From: Streptomyces sp. NBC_01549
GTDB lineage: Bacteria > Actinomycetota > Actinomycetes > Streptomycetales > Streptomycetaceae
Length of the DNA: 64,000 nucleotides
Assembly: GCF_026339955.1 (NCBI RefSeq)
Contig: NZ_JAPEPW010000001.1
Span: 2,940,501-3,004,500, forward strand
Direction: 5' to 3'
The notes below the pieces were generated by a model that worked only from the letters and a program-made list of their open reading frames with translations, was not told the DNA's origin and did not search any database. Of the stretch, positions 1 through 8,692 are shown piece after piece. The position numbers and the translations under genes are program-made. Within the stretch, counting starts at the first letter, position 1, and each line of letters opens with the position of its first letter.

Positions 1-123
1 GGTGGGAGCGGGGACGGGGGTATCGGCGGGGGTGGAACCGGCTGTGACGGGGGCCTCGGGCAGGCTGCTGTCAGGGCCGTCCGGCAGGTGCCGGGCCTTC
101 GAGCCCTCGTCGTACGCGTCCAT
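1..123 (-). CDS. Unidentified protein, N-terminal fragment
   Basis: A minus-strand reading frame starts at ATG 123 (MDAYDEGSKARHLPDGPDSS) and runs off the left edge. The visible 41 residues are polar at first and then rich in Ala, Pro, Thr and Val, like a disordered N-terminus. It is transcribed away from the acyl-CoA dehydrogenase, so the two share the spacer at 124-487. GC-rich third positions fit a real Streptomyces gene. The product cannot be recognised from this fragment. Confidence 0.5.
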   Translation of the reverse strand, partial: MDAYDEGSKARHLPDGPDSSLPEAPVTAGSTPADTPVPAPT

Positions 124-487
124 TCCGCCCCGCTTCCCGATCCCGGTCCGATTCCCGCCGCCGGGCCCCGCGGCGCCGTGGCACCGGCGCGCACCACACC
201 GCGGCGCGCGCACGGGAACGGTACTCAGGCCGGACCGCCCAGCACAGCCCCGATCGGCCAGTGGGCACAACAGCGACACAACAGCGACCCCGAGGTTATC
301 CACAGCGATGGACACCCTACGGCCGCCCGCCCCCATGCGTGATGTGACCAACCGAACGATCGGTCTGTCAGGGTGGCGAGGCTTCCACGGTCGAGCCGTT
401 CCCTTCTTGTAGAACCTGTTCTATCTTGACGCTCCGTCAGATCCGGTGTCCGCCGGGTCGGTGGTCGGTGCGTGGGAGGACAGGACC
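124..487. promoter_or_regulatory. Divergent promoter region with two inverted-repeat operators
   Basis: This 364-base spacer separates the left partial gene from the acyl-CoA dehydrogenase. It holds an ACCGA-4-TCGGT inverted repeat at 351-364, a KstR-type palindrome at 410-423 and one DnaA-box-like TTATCCACA at 296-304. Reading frames across it look like GC shadows. Confidence 0.6.
410..423. promoter_or_regulatory. KstR-type operator
   Basis: TAGAACCTGTTCTA is a perfect palindrome with arms TAGAA and TTCTA. It fits the known mycobacterial KstR motif TNNAACNNGTTNNA at every fixed position. It lies 64 bases upstream of the acyl-CoA dehydrogenase start, where a repressor would act. Confidence 0.6.
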
Positions 488-1621
488 GTGGACTTCACCT
501 TCACCGAGGAGCAGCAGGCGGCGGTCGAGGCGGCGAAGGCGGTGTTCGGCGGGGTCGCGCCGGACGCGGTGCCCAGCCCCGCGGTCACCGCGGGCGCCGT
601 CGCCGACGACTTCGACCGGGCGCTGTGGGCGAGGCTCGCCGACGCGGACCTGTTGAGCCTGTCGCTCGCCGCGGAGTACGGCGGGGCGGGCCTGGACGCG
701 ATCGCGCTGTGTCTGGTGCTGCGCGAGGCGGCGAAGGTGCTGGCGCGGGTGCCGCTGCTGGAGAGCAGTGCCGCGGCGGTGGCCGTACAGGCGTACGGCG
801 GCGAGGAGTTGAAGGCGGAGCTGCTCGGGCGGGCGGGCCGGGGCGAGGTCGTGCTGACCGTCGCGGCGAACGGGCGGACCGGGCACGACCCGGCCGAACT
901 CGCCGTGACCGCACGGCGGGACGGTGACGCGTGGGTGCTGGACGGGGTGCAGACGGGGGTTCCGTGGGCGGAGAACGCCGACTTCACCGTCGTACCCGCG
1001 CACACGGGCGGCGGCCGGACCGTCCTCGCGCTGGTACCCCGGATCCACGAGGGGGTCGTCCTCGGTGGGCAGATCTCCACGTCCGGGGAACGGCTCGGCG
1101 AGCTGCGTCTGGAGTCCGCGCGGATCGCCGCCCGGGATGTCATCGACGCGGACGGGGCCTGGGAGTGGCTGCGCGAGTTGCTGGCCACCGGGACGTGCGC
1201 GCTGGCGCTCGGCCTCGGTGAGCGGGTGCTCTCGATGACGAGCGCGTACACGGGCAAGCGGGAGCAGTTCGGGTTCCCGGTCGCCACGTTCCAGGCCGTC
1301 GCCGTGCAGGCCGCCGATCGCTATATCGACCTGCGGGCGATGGAGGCGACACTGTGGCAGGCGGCATGGCGGATCAGTACGGGGGCGGGGGGCGCGCTTC
1401 CGGCGTCCGGAGACGTGGCCGTCGCCAAGATCTGGGCGTCGGAAGGGGTACGGCGGGTCGTACAGACCGCGCAGCATCTGCACGGGGGGTTCGGCGCCGA
1501 CGTCGACTATCCGCTGCACCGGTACCACGCCTGGGCCAAGCAGCTTGAACTGTCGCTCGGACCGGCGGCGGCGCACGAGGAGGCACTGGGGGATCTGCTC
1601 GCGGCCCATCCCCTGGGCTGA
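488..1621 (+). CDS. Acyl-CoA dehydrogenase
   Basis: This 377-residue flavoprotein is predicted to oxidise an acyl-CoA thioester to the 2-enoyl-CoA. It opens with the usual helical domain (MDFTFTEEQQ), has the AAEYGGAGLD region near residue 60, and ends with the C-terminal HGGFGADVDYPLHRYHAWAK motif of the family. GTG 488 was chosen because GGGAGGA at 474-480 precedes it by 7 bases; the longer frame from 446 lacks such a site. The KstR-type palindrome upstream suggests a sterol or lipid breakdown role, possibly as one subunit of a two-subunit FadE enzyme. That link is inference. Confidence 0.88.
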   Translation: MDFTFTEEQQAAVEAAKAVFGGVAPDAVPSPAVTAGAVADDFDRALWARLADADLLSLSLAAEYGGAGLDAIALCLVLREAAKVLARVPLLESSAAAVAVQAYGGEELKAELLGRAGRGEVVLTVAANGRTGHDPAELAVTARRDGDAWVLDGVQTGVPWAENADFTVVPAHTGGGRTVLALVPRIHEGVVLGGQISTSGERLGELRLESARIAARDVIDADGAWEWLRELLATGTCALALGLGERVLSMTSAYTGKREQFGFPVATFQAVAVQAADRYIDLRAMEATLWQAAWRISTGAGGALPASGDVAVAKIWASEGVRRVVQTAQHLHGGFGADVDYPLHRYHAWAKQLELSLGPAAAHEEALGDLLAAHPLG

Positions 1622-1642
1622 ACGACGCCCACGCTCACGACA

Positions 1643-1675
1643 CGTCTTCCTGGGCTGGGTGCGGTGCCCAGGACG
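1643..1675. terminator. Possible bidirectional terminator
   Basis: An imperfect hairpin with core arms CCTGGGC (1649-1655) and GCCCAGG (1666-1672) lies between two convergent genes. The outer pairs are weaker and there is no T run. Confidence 0.4.
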
Positions 1676-1704
1676 TCGAAGCTCCCGCGAACCCGTGCCG
1701 GTGG

Positions 1705-2052
1705 CTACAGCACGAAGCCGGGGGCGCCCTTGTCGTCCACCACCGGGCGGCCGGCGGCGGCCCAGACCTGCATACCGCCGTCGACGTTCACGGCGTCGAC
1801 GCCCTGCTGGACCAGGTACATCGCGACCTGCGCCGAACGGCCCCCGGAGCGGCAGATCACATGGACCCTGCCGTCCTGCGGCGCCGCCTCGGTCAGCTCG
1901 CCGTAGCGTGCGACGAACTCACTGATGGGAATGTGCAGCGCCCCCGCGGCATGGCCCGCCTGCCACTCGTCGTCCTCCCGGACGTCCAGCAGGAAGTCTC
2001 CGTCCGCGAGATCCCCGACCTCGACCGTGGGCACACCAGATCCAAAACTCAT
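1705..2052 (-). CDS. Rhodanese-like sulfurtransferase, single domain
   Basis: A 115-residue single rhodanese domain. LLDVREDDEWQAGHAAGALH is the CH2A-type motif, and CRSGGRS is the six-residue active-site loop with the persulfide-forming cysteine, near residue 67. The length is normal for the stand-alone PspE/GlpE type. It is cytoplasmic and its sulfur acceptor is unknown. It is convergent with the acyl-CoA dehydrogenase and followed on the same strand by nothing obviously related. Confidence 0.9.
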   Translation of the reverse strand: MSFGSGVPTVEVGDLADGDFLLDVREDDEWQAGHAAGALHIPISEFVARYGELTEAAPQDGRVHVICRSGGRSAQVAMYLVQQGVDAVNVDGGMQVWAAAGRPVVDDKGAPGFVL

Positions 2053-2090
2053 ACCCCCGACGCTACCTGACCGAGCAGGCGCCCCGACCC

Positions 2091-3002
2091 CTAGGACCTG
2101 TCCTGGCCGACCAGCCGGGCCAGCTCCTTCTCACGTTCTTCGACCTGGGCCAGCAGCTGCTCGGCGACCTCCTCGAGGAGCTGGTCCGGGTCCTCCGGGG
2201 CCATCTTGAGCATGGCGCCGATGGCGCTCTCCTCCAGCTCGTGGGCGACCAGGGTGAGCAGTTCCTTGCGCTGGGCGAGCCACTCGAGGCGGGCGTAGAG
2301 CTCCTCGCTGCGACTCGGCTTCCACTCCTTGGGCACCGGGCCCGCCGCCCACTCATCGGAGAGCTCCCGCAGCAGGGCCTCGTCGCCCCGGCTGTACGCG
2401 ACATTGACCCGCGAGATGAACTCGTCACGCCGCCTGCGCTCGTCCTCGTCCTGGGCCAGGTCGGGGTGGGCCTTGCGGGCCAGCTCACGGTAGAGCCTGC
2501 GGGCCTCGTCGCTGGGGCGCACGCGCTGCGGCGGGCGTACGGGCTGGTCCGTCAGCATCGCCATGGCCTCGGGGAACAGCCCCTCGGAGTCCATCCAGCC
2601 GTGGAAGAGCTCCTCGACCCCGGGCATCGGCATGACCCGCGCCCGCGCCTCGTCCGCCTTGCGTATGTCCTCCAGGTCCCCGGTGCGTGCGGCGACCGCC
2701 TCGGCGATCTGCGCGTCCAGTTCGTCGAGCCGCGAGTACATCGGGCCGAGCCTCTGGTGGTGCAGACGCGAGAAGTTCTCGACCTCGATGCGGAAGGTCT
2801 CCACGGCGATCTCGAACTCGATCAGGGCCTGCTCGGCCGCCCGCACGGCCCGCTCCAACCGCTCCTCGGGCCGCGCCTGCGCTTCGGGTGCCGCCGCCTC
2901 GGCGGGCTCGTCCTGGGCATGCGCATCCCCGGCGCCCTGGGGCCGGGGATCCTTGGCCTGGGTACGGTCGGACTGGCTGTGCTCGGCTTCCGGGGTCGTC
3001 AC
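2091..3002 (-). CDS. J-domain-like coiled-coil protein
   Basis: This 303-residue acidic protein starts at GTG 3002. Residues 1-60 are low in complexity and rich in Ala, Glu and Gln. Residues of about 60-115 form a predicted coiled coil. A J-domain-like segment in the middle contains RRLYRELARKAHPDLAQDED with the HPD tripeptide that DnaJ proteins use to stimulate DnaK. The C-terminus is another long charged helix (LLEEVAEQLLAQVEEREKEL). A co-chaperone role is inferred from the HPD motif only. It is common for Streptomyces to carry such stand-alone J-like proteins, but the partner is unknown. Confidence 0.7.
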   Translation of the reverse strand: MTTPEAEHSQSDRTQAKDPRPQGAGDAHAQDEPAEAAAPEAQARPEERLERAVRAAEQALIEFEIAVETFRIEVENFSRLHHQRLGPMYSRLDELDAQIAEAVAARTGDLEDIRKADEARARVMPMPGVEELFHGWMDSEGLFPEAMAMLTDQPVRPPQRVRPSDEARRLYRELARKAHPDLAQDEDERRRRDEFISRVNVAYSRGDEALLRELSDEWAAGPVPKEWKPSRSEELYARLEWLAQRKELLTLVAHELEESAIGAMLKMAPEDPDQLLEEVAEQLLAQVEEREKELARLVGQDRS

Positions 3003-3096
3003 CCGACCAGACTAGGCCCTGTCGTCAAACTCCCGTCGTCCGCCCGGAGGGCGGGCCTCGCGCGGCCCGGTGTCCGCCACTGCCCCGGCTCCCCGC

Positions 3097-4581
3097 TCAC
3101 ACCCCGAGTTCCGCCGTCACCCGTCCCTCCCTGATCGCCGCGACCAGGTCCGCGTGGTCCGCCTCCGTGCGGTCGGCGTAGGCCAGCGCGAACGACGCGA
3201 TGGACTCGTCGAGTTCCTCGCTCTTGCCGCAGTACCCGGCGATGAGACGGGGGTCGGCGGTGTGGGTGTGGGCGCGGGCGAGAAGGGCGCCGGTCATACG
3301 GGCGTAGTCGTCGACCTGGTCGGCGGCGAGGGCGGCGGGGTCGACGCTGCCCTTGCGGTTGCGGAACTGTCGTACCTGGAAAGGCCGGCCTTCGACGGTG
3401 GTCCAGCCGAGCAGGATGTCGCTGACGACCTGCATGCGCTTCTGGCCCAGGACGACCCGGCGGCCCTCGTGCGGCACCTCCGGTATGGCGTGGCCGGCCG
3501 TCGCCAGGTGCGGGAGCAGCGCCGAGGCGCGGGCCTCCTTCACCTGGAGGACGAGGGCTTCGCCGCGGTGGTCGAGGAGCAGCACGACGTAGGAGCGGGT
3601 GCCGACGCTGCCGGTGCCGACGACCCGGAAGGCGACGTCGTGCACCGCGTACCGGGCGAGGAGGGGGAGGCGGTCCTCCGAGACGGTGGTCAGGTAGTGC
3701 TCCAGCGAGTCCGCGACCGCCGCGGCCTCCGCGTCGGGTACGCGACGCAGCACCGGAGGAGCGTCCACGAAGCGGTGGCCGCCGTCCTCCACCGGCCGGG
3801 TCGACTTGGCCGCGAACCGTCCGCTGGTGTTGGCCCGCGCCTTCTCCATGACCCGCTCCAGGGTGCCGAGCAGGTCGTGGGCGTCGGCGTGGGAGACGAG
3901 TTCCTCGTCCGCGATGGCGTTCCACGCGTCCAGCACCGGGAGCTTCGCGAGCAGGCGCAGGGTGCGTCGGTAGGCACCGACCGCGTCGTGGGCGGCCTTG
4001 CGACAGGTGTCCTCGTCCGCGCTCGCTTCCCGGCCCGCGAGCACGAGCGAGGTGGCGAGGCGCTTGAGGTCCCACTCCCAGGGGCCGTGTGCCGTCTCGT
4101 CGAAGTCGTTCAGATCGATGACCAGGTCGCCGCGCGCGTCTCCGTACAGGCCGAAGTTCGCCGCGTGGGCGTCACCGCAGATCTGGGCGGCGATGCCGGT
4201 CATCGGGGTGCGCGCGAGGTCATATGCCATGAGACCGGCCGAACCGCGCAGGAAGGCGAAAGGAGTTGCGGCCATCCTGCCGACCCGGATCGGCGTGAGC
4301 TCCGGGATCCGGCCGAGGTTGGACTCCTCGACGGCGGTCACCGCGTCCGGCCGGCCGGCGTCGAAGGACAGCTCCGCGTGCGTGCCGCGGGGCACCCGTC
4401 GGCGCAGCGCCTTGCCCTCTTCCTTGGGTGAGCCCTGCGCGGGCCGGCCCGCGAATCCCCGCACTCCGAAGACCCCGGAAATCCGGGACATCTGCCACCC
4501 CTGTTCGCCCTGCTCGTCCTGCTCGCCCGGTCGGCTCCGCTGATCCTGCTGCGCCTGAACCGCAGCGCCAAGGTCCGTCAT
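3097..4581 (-). CDS. DUF2252 family protein
   Basis: A 494-residue member of the DUF2252 family, whose fold is related to aminoglycoside phosphotransferases and kinases. Visible family motifs are ICGDAHAANFGLYGDARGDL and VIDLNDFDETAHGPWEWDLK in the first half, which resemble kinase-like HGD and metal-binding segments. ATG 4581 is preferred because a GGGGAGG ribosome site lies about 8 bases upstream; the frame extends a little further. No substrate is known for the family. There is no obvious operon partner. Confidence 0.85.
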   Translation of the reverse strand: MTDLGAAVQAQQDQRSRPGEQDEQGEQGWQMSRISGVFGVRGFAGRPAQGSPKEEGKALRRRVPRGTHAELSFDAGRPDAVTAVEESNLGRIPELTPIRVGRMAATPFAFLRGSAGLMAYDLARTPMTGIAAQICGDAHAANFGLYGDARGDLVIDLNDFDETAHGPWEWDLKRLATSLVLAGREASADEDTCRKAAHDAVGAYRRTLRLLAKLPVLDAWNAIADEELVSHADAHDLLGTLERVMEKARANTSGRFAAKSTRPVEDGGHRFVDAPPVLRRVPDAEAAAVADSLEHYLTTVSEDRLPLLARYAVHDVAFRVVGTGSVGTRSYVVLLLDHRGEALVLQVKEARASALLPHLATAGHAIPEVPHEGRRVVLGQKRMQVVSDILLGWTTVEGRPFQVRQFRNRKGSVDPAALAADQVDDYARMTGALLARAHTHTADPRLIAGYCGKSEELDESIASFALAYADRTEADHADLVAAIREGRVTAELGV

Positions 4582-4741
4582 ACCGACTGCCTCCCCCGTC
4601 ACGCACGAACATCAACTCGTGATGACCGTACCGCCGGTGGCTGAAACGCGTCAGACCCTGTGGACAACTCCCGGCCTGGGGAAAACCCCGCCCCTCGCAA
4701 TCAGCTCACGATCGGCCCCGGTGCTCACGATCGGCCCCGCT

Positions 4742-5119
4742 TCAGGGGCACTTGCGGAGTTCACCCGGGCACGGCGGGCTCCCCGGCAGGTAATTCTCCG
4801 CCCAGGTGCCGAGTTCCATGAGCGCGGGCTGCAGTGCGGCGCCCGCCTCGGTCAGGCCGTACACGACCCGCAGCGGAGGGCCCTCGTCGACCTCGCGGAC
4901 GACCAGTCCCGCCCCGCCGAGTTCCGTGAGGCGGTCGGAGAGCATCCGCTCGCTGATGCCGGGGATCGCTCTGCGCAGGTCGGCGAAGTGCGCGGGGTGC
5001 TGCAGCAGCACGGACACGACCAGGCCGGTCCAGCGCTTCCCGAGCAGCTGGAAGACGCGGGTCATGTGGTCGTCGACCCTCTGGCACGGCCCTGCGTCGT
5101 GAGTCACCGGCTCTGGCAT
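4742..5119 (-). CDS. HxlR-family transcriptional regulator
   Basis: A 125-residue winged-helix regulator of the HxlR type. CQRVDDHMTRVFQLLGKRWTGLVV is the family signature, and PGISERMLSDRLTELGGAGLVVREV is the recognition helix and wing. The first cysteine before the helix (residue 12) is typical of thiol-based or quinone sensing in this family. It is divergent from the FMN azoreductase gene, the usual arrangement for a repressor of a quinone- or azo-reducing enzyme. The shared promoter is 5120-5223. Confidence 0.9.
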   Translation of the reverse strand: MPEPVTHDAGPCQRVDDHMTRVFQLLGKRWTGLVVSVLLQHPAHFADLRRAIPGISERMLSDRLTELGGAGLVVREVDEGPPLRVVYGLTEAGAALQPALMELGTWAENYLPGSPPCPGELRKCP

Positions 5120-5223
5120 GGGTCCAGAGTACTGTGTTTCGCGTGAGGGGATGAAAAAAAGTAAGTAGCTGTGTTATCTCTAGTCCTGTACGAAAAGTTT
5201 GCCCCCTCTCCTTGGAGATTCCC

Positions 5224-5877
5224 ATGGCCACCCTCCTGCACATCGACTCGTCCGTGTTCCCGGGCGCGGCCTCCGCCTCCCGCACGGTCACGGACGCGTT
5301 CCGCAAGGCATGGGAGGAGCAGCACCCGCAGGGCACCGTGATCTACCGCGACCTCGCCGTGAACCCGGTCCCGCACATCACGGCCGACGCCCACACCGCC
5401 GGTTTCGCCCCCGCGGACGCGCACACCCCCGAGCAGGCCGCCGCCTTCGCCGAGCGTCTGCAGTTCATCGAGGAGCTGGAGCAGGCGGACGCGATCCTGA
5501 TCGGCGCGCCCATGTACAACTTCACGATCCCCTCGACCCTCAAGGCGTGGCTGGACCAGGTGATCCTCATCGGCCGCACCGCCATGACCGAGGACTCGAA
5601 GGTCAAGGGCACCCCGGTCACGGTCGTCGCCAGCCGCGGCGGCTCCTACGCGCCGGGCACCCCGCGCGAGGGCTTCGAGTACGTCCAGAACTACCTGGAG
5701 GCGATCCTTCGCGACACCCTCGCCCTGGACGTCCACATCATCGTCCCGGAGCTCACGATGGCGCCGCACAACCCGGCGATGGCCGACCTTGTCCCCCTGT
5801 ACGAGGCCTCCCGCGCCAAGGCCACCGACGAGGCGGTCACCAAGGCCAAGGAGTTCACCGAGCGCGTCGCCGCGTAG
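5224..5877 (+). CDS. azoR: FMN-dependent NADH-azoreductase / quinone reductase
   Basis: A 217-residue flavodoxin-fold enzyme of the AzoR type that reduces quinones and azo compounds with NADH. The N-terminal HIDSSVFPGAASASRTVTDAF binds the FMN phosphate, APMYNFTIPSTLKAWLDQV is the family FMN motif, and ASRGGSYAPGTPREGFEYV completes the site. ATG 5224 has GGAG at 5214-5217; a TTG at 5212 would overlap it. The divergent HxlR gene is the likely regulator. The enzyme probably protects against quinones and is not clearly part of the polyketide cluster. Confidence 0.88.
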   Translation: MATLLHIDSSVFPGAASASRTVTDAFRKAWEEQHPQGTVIYRDLAVNPVPHITADAHTAGFAPADAHTPEQAAAFAERLQFIEELEQADAILIGAPMYNFTIPSTLKAWLDQVILIGRTAMTEDSKVKGTPVTVVASRGGSYAPGTPREGFEYVQNYLEAILRDTLALDVHIIVPELTMAPHNPAMADLVPLYEASRAKATDEAVTKAKEFTERVAA

Positions 5878-5922
5878 CCCCTCCGGGGGAAGGCCGAGCA
5901 ATACCCGGCACGCCCCTACGGC

Positions 5923-5961
5923 GTGATGGCCCCGCAGGTCACGGACCTGCGGGGCCATCAC
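5923..5961 (+). terminator. Rho-independent-type hairpin after azoR
   Basis: A perfect 18-base-pair stem (5923-5940 with 5944-5961) has a three-base loop. It lies 46 bases after the azoreductase stop. Confidence 0.85.
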
Positions 5962-6071
5962 CGCGCATGGGCCGCCGAATGCCCACTGCCGCGGGGGATG
6001 GATCGCAGCGGGCATCCGGCGGCGGTACCGGGGGGACGAGCGGGCTGAGCGGACCGAACGGACCGGGCCGG

Positions 6072-6744
6072 CTACTTGAACGCCGGGAGGCTGCGGCTCA
6101 CCCAGCTGGAGAAGGGGGTGGCCGGGCGCCCCAGGACCTTCTCCACATCGGGGCTGACCCGCTGTTCGGCGGGGAGCGGGGCGCCGAGGATGTCCAGGGT
6201 GCCGGGGATGACGTCCTCGGGCATGAACTGGGCCATGTGGGCGTGGGCGGCCTCGCGGGTCAGTTCCACGAAGGTCACTTCCTCACCGATCACCTCGGCG
6301 ATCACCCCGGCCTGCGCACGCGGGCTGACCGCCTCGGGGCCGGTCACCTCATACGTACGACCGGCGTGGCCGTCCTCACGCAGGACGACCGCGGCGACCG
6401 CGGCGATGTCCGCGGGGTCGACGACCGGCAGCGCGACGTCACCGAACGGGGCGAAGACCGTACGGTCGGCTCGGACCGACTCGGCCCAGGCGAAGGCGTT
6501 GGAGGCGAATCCGCCCGCGCGCAGGATCGTGAAGTCCAGGCCCGAGCCGCGCACGGCCTCCTCGAACTCACGCAGCCTGCCGTGCGAGGCGGAGTCGGGG
6601 CGAGTGGCGTTGATCTGCGAGGAGAGCAGGACGACCCGCTTGACCCCGGCGTCCTTGGCGGCGGCCAGCAGGTCGGTCGCGGCCTCGCCGTGACCGAGCA
6701 GTTCGCCGGCGAGCATTTCCGGTGGCTCCAGTGACAACGATCAT
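6072..6744 (-). pseudogene. Broken NmrA-type NAD(P)-binding oxidoreductase
   Basis: The minus strand starts at ATG 6744 with MIVVTGATGN, the first strand and glycine loop of an atypical SDR. After about ten codons the frame becomes nonsense (ARRRTARSRRG). The rest of the enzyme (LAGELLGHGEAATDLLAAAKDAGVKRVVLLSS and onward to the stop at 6072) is in another frame. Relatives have about 60 residues between the glycine loop and that helix, so a segment has been deleted with a frame change. The remaining 3-prime two thirds is intact in sequence. The ancestral enzyme was probably a quinone or nucleotide-sugar-like reductase under HxlR control. Confidence 0.8.
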
Positions 6745-6837
6745 CAGTAACAACTCCCTAGTGCGTTAATCCGAACCAGTAATCAGCAGTCATCGGCTTC
6801 ATCGGTGGAGGGGGGAACCGTGTGGGAAATCCGCCGG

Positions 6838-7872
6838 TCACCCGTGGTGAGCGGCCATGACAGGGACGCTAACATCCTCCGCATAGTAGGTACCTAGAGG
6901 AAAGTGGCTATCCAAGTGGACGGCTTCCTCGCGCCCGCCGTACACCGCGGTGAGCGAGCGGCCCAGCCGTACGAGCGACTCCCGCGCCTCCGGGGGATCG
7001 AGCACCTCGACGCGGCCGCCGAGACCGGCCAGCTGCGCGGCGAGCACCTCCACCGACGGGCCGTCGGCCGTGAACTCGACCCGGCCGTCGATCTGGACCT
7101 CGCCGGTCCGCAGCCGCCCGCCCAGCAGTTGCCGCAGCACCGGCAGGGCGTCGTGGTCGGCCCGGGCCCGTACGGTCGCCGCGGTCAGCCGTTGCTCCAC
7201 CTCGGCGGCGAGCTCCCGCCATGCGGCGGCGAGGTCGAAACCCTCCGGGCGCCGCACCGGTTCACCGGTCCTTGTCGCGGAGGTGACCCGGCTGAGCCGG
7301 AAGGTGCGCAGCCCCTCCTCCGTCCCGGCGACGAGATACCAGCGGCCGGCCTTCGAGACCAGGCCGAGCGGGTGCACCGTGCGCTCGCCGGGCGCCTGGT
7401 CGGGGTGGGCGTAGCCGAGCCGGACCTGTTCGCCGTCGAGCACCGCCCGCTCCAGGGCGTGCTGGTGGGGACCGCTGCCGCCCGCCGTGCGCGACCAGTC
7501 GACGCCGTCGATGAGGATGGCCTTGGCGGCCGCTTCCGCGTGCGGCCGCATGGGCGCGGGCACCGCCCGCATCAACTTCCGTAACGCCGCACGCAGTTCG
7601 GGTGAGGCCGACAACGGGCCCGCGGCCAGGAACAGCGCTCCGATCTCCCGCGAGGTGAATCCGGTCAGATCGGTGCGGGCACCGCCGACCAGGCTCCAGC
7701 CGCCGCCCCGGCCCCGCTGCGAGTAGACGGGGACGCCTGCGGTGGTGAGGGCCTCCAGATCGCGGCGTGCGGTGCGTTCGGACACCTCCAGCTCCTGGGC
7801 CACCTCGCGCACGGTCACCCGCCCACGCGCCTGGAGCAGCAGCAGGGTCGCCACCAGACGGTCAGCCTTCAC
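6838..7872 (-). CDS. YafY/WYL-domain transcriptional regulator
   Basis: A 344-residue regulator beginning at GTG 7872 (VKADRLVATLLLLQARGRVT). An HTH_11 winged helix (VREVAQELEVSERTARRDLEAL) is followed by a WYL domain (RTVHPLGLVSKAGRWYLVAGTEEGLRTFRLSRV) and a WCX-like C-terminus. The stretch upstream of 7872 in frame lacks family similarity. The last 25 or so residues (from HLDSHFPLGTYY) extend past the usual end and are translated from an HxlR-type operator at 6887-6896, so the 3-prime end looks rearranged. It is divergent from the TIGR03086 gene and likely controls it. Confidence 0.85.
   Translation of the reverse strand: MKADRLVATLLLLQARGRVTVREVAQELEVSERTARRDLEALTTAGVPVYSQRGRGGGWSLVGGARTDLTGFTSREIGALFLAAGPLSASPELRAALRKLMRAVPAPMRPHAEAAAKAILIDGVDWSRTAGGSGPHQHALERAVLDGEQVRLGYAHPDQAPGERTVHPLGLVSKAGRWYLVAGTEEGLRTFRLSRVTSATRTGEPVRRPEGFDLAAAWRELAAEVEQRLTAATVRARADHDALPVLRQLLGGRLRTGEVQIDGRVEFTADGPSVEVLAAQLAGLGGRVEVLDPPEARESLVRLGRSLTAVYGGREEAVHLDSHFPLGTYYAEDVSVPVMAAHHG
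6887..6896. promoter_or_regulatory. TAGGTACCTA operator, copy 1
   Basis: A perfect ten-base palindrome followed by GAGGAAAGTG. The same 21-base block from 6886 to 6906 recurs at 15930-15950 in front of the second HxlR gene. Here it lies inside the 3-prime end of the WYL gene and upstream of the broken NmrA-type gene. It probably was that gene's operator. Confidence 0.55.
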
Positions 7873-7993
7873 AACAACCGCCCCCCTCCAGGTTTTTGAG
7901 ATGTTTTGAGCCAATACATCTATTTTCAGCGAGATCTGATGAGCCTTCAGCAATAGGCCACAAGATGACCTGTTTGACGCCGACGATGAGGAC

Positions 7994-8608
7994 ATGACTC
8001 ACGACATGGCTGACAGCACGAATTCCCCCGCCAACCCGCCCGCCGACCCCCGTGGCGGCCTGTTCAAGGCCGTCGAGCTCACCGGACGTACGCTCGCCGC
8101 GCTGCGCCCCGAGCAGTACGACACCGTCACCCCGTGTCCCGACTACGCGGTCCGCGACATGGCCAACCACGTGGTGTCCGTGCTGCGCCGGGTCGCCGTC
8201 ATCGGCGCGGGCGGCTCCTTCATGAGCGTTCCGCACTTCGCCGAGGACGTCGCGGACGGCGACTGGGCCAAGGCCTGGGCGGAGGCGACGAAGGAGTTCG
8301 ACGCCGTGTGGTCGGACCCGGCCGTGCTGGGCCGCCAGATCGGCCTGCCCTGGGGTCCGGTTCCCGGGGTGGTCGCCTCGGTGATCTACACCAACGAGTT
8401 CGTGCTGCACGCCTGGGACCTGGCGAAGGCGACCGGTCAGAGCCCCGAGTGGGACCCGGAGATGCTCGCCGCTCCGCTGGCCAACATGCGCCGTGCCGTG
8501 CCCGCGGAACCCCGCGGCGGCCAGGTGCCGTTCGGCCCGGTGGTGGAGGTGCACGAGGACGCTCCCGACATCGACAAGCTGGTGGGCTGGTACGGACGCC
8601 GTCCCTGA
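7994..8608 (+). CDS. TIGR03086-family metal-binding protein (DinB/mycothiol isomerase-like)
   Basis: A 204-residue protein of the actinobacterial TIGR03086 group, related to mycothiol-dependent maleylpyruvate isomerase. The first helix carries LTPYD-type family residues in QYDTVTPCPDYAVRDMANHVVSVL, and the second metal-site segment is NEFVLHAWDLAKATGQ, with histidines expected to bind a metal ion. ATG 7994 has GAGG a few bases upstream; ATG 8006 is possible. It is divergent from the WYL regulator. The substrate is unknown; a role in thiol-dependent detoxification is a guess. Confidence 0.82.
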   Translation: MTHDMADSTNSPANPPADPRGGLFKAVELTGRTLAALRPEQYDTVTPCPDYAVRDMANHVVSVLRRVAVIGAGGSFMSVPHFAEDVADGDWAKAWAEATKEFDAVWSDPAVLGRQIGLPWGPVPGVVASVIYTNEFVLHAWDLAKATGQSPEWDPEMLAAPLANMRRAVPAEPRGGQVPFGPVVEVHEDAPDIDKLVGWYGRRP

Positions 8609-8638
8609 CGGGGCGACGCGGCAGACGAGCGAGCGGGC

Positions 8639-8666
8639 GGGCCGCCGGACATCGATCCGGCGGCCC
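8639..8666. terminator. Bidirectional hairpin terminator
   Basis: A perfect 11-base-pair GC stem (8639-8649 with 8656-8666) lies between convergent genes ending at 8608 and 8693. It marks the left end of the polyketide cluster. Confidence 0.75.
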
Positions 8667-8692
8667 TTCCTCAGGTCCGGGTTCACGAAGCG

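Noticed and set aside
2..412. 136-residue plus-strand frame at the left edge
   Set aside because: It overlaps a minus-strand N-terminus and a promoter spacer, is Arg/Pro-rich and has no recognisable domain; a GC-rich shadow.
3070..4431. 453-residue frame opposite the DUF2252 gene
   Set aside because: It is the antisense shadow of a clearly conserved protein. The same applies to 5104-6015, 8220-9623, 8870-10354, 10724-12361, 11982-13940, 14131-15849, 17508-18689, 32017-33375, 33201-34550 and 47354-48982.
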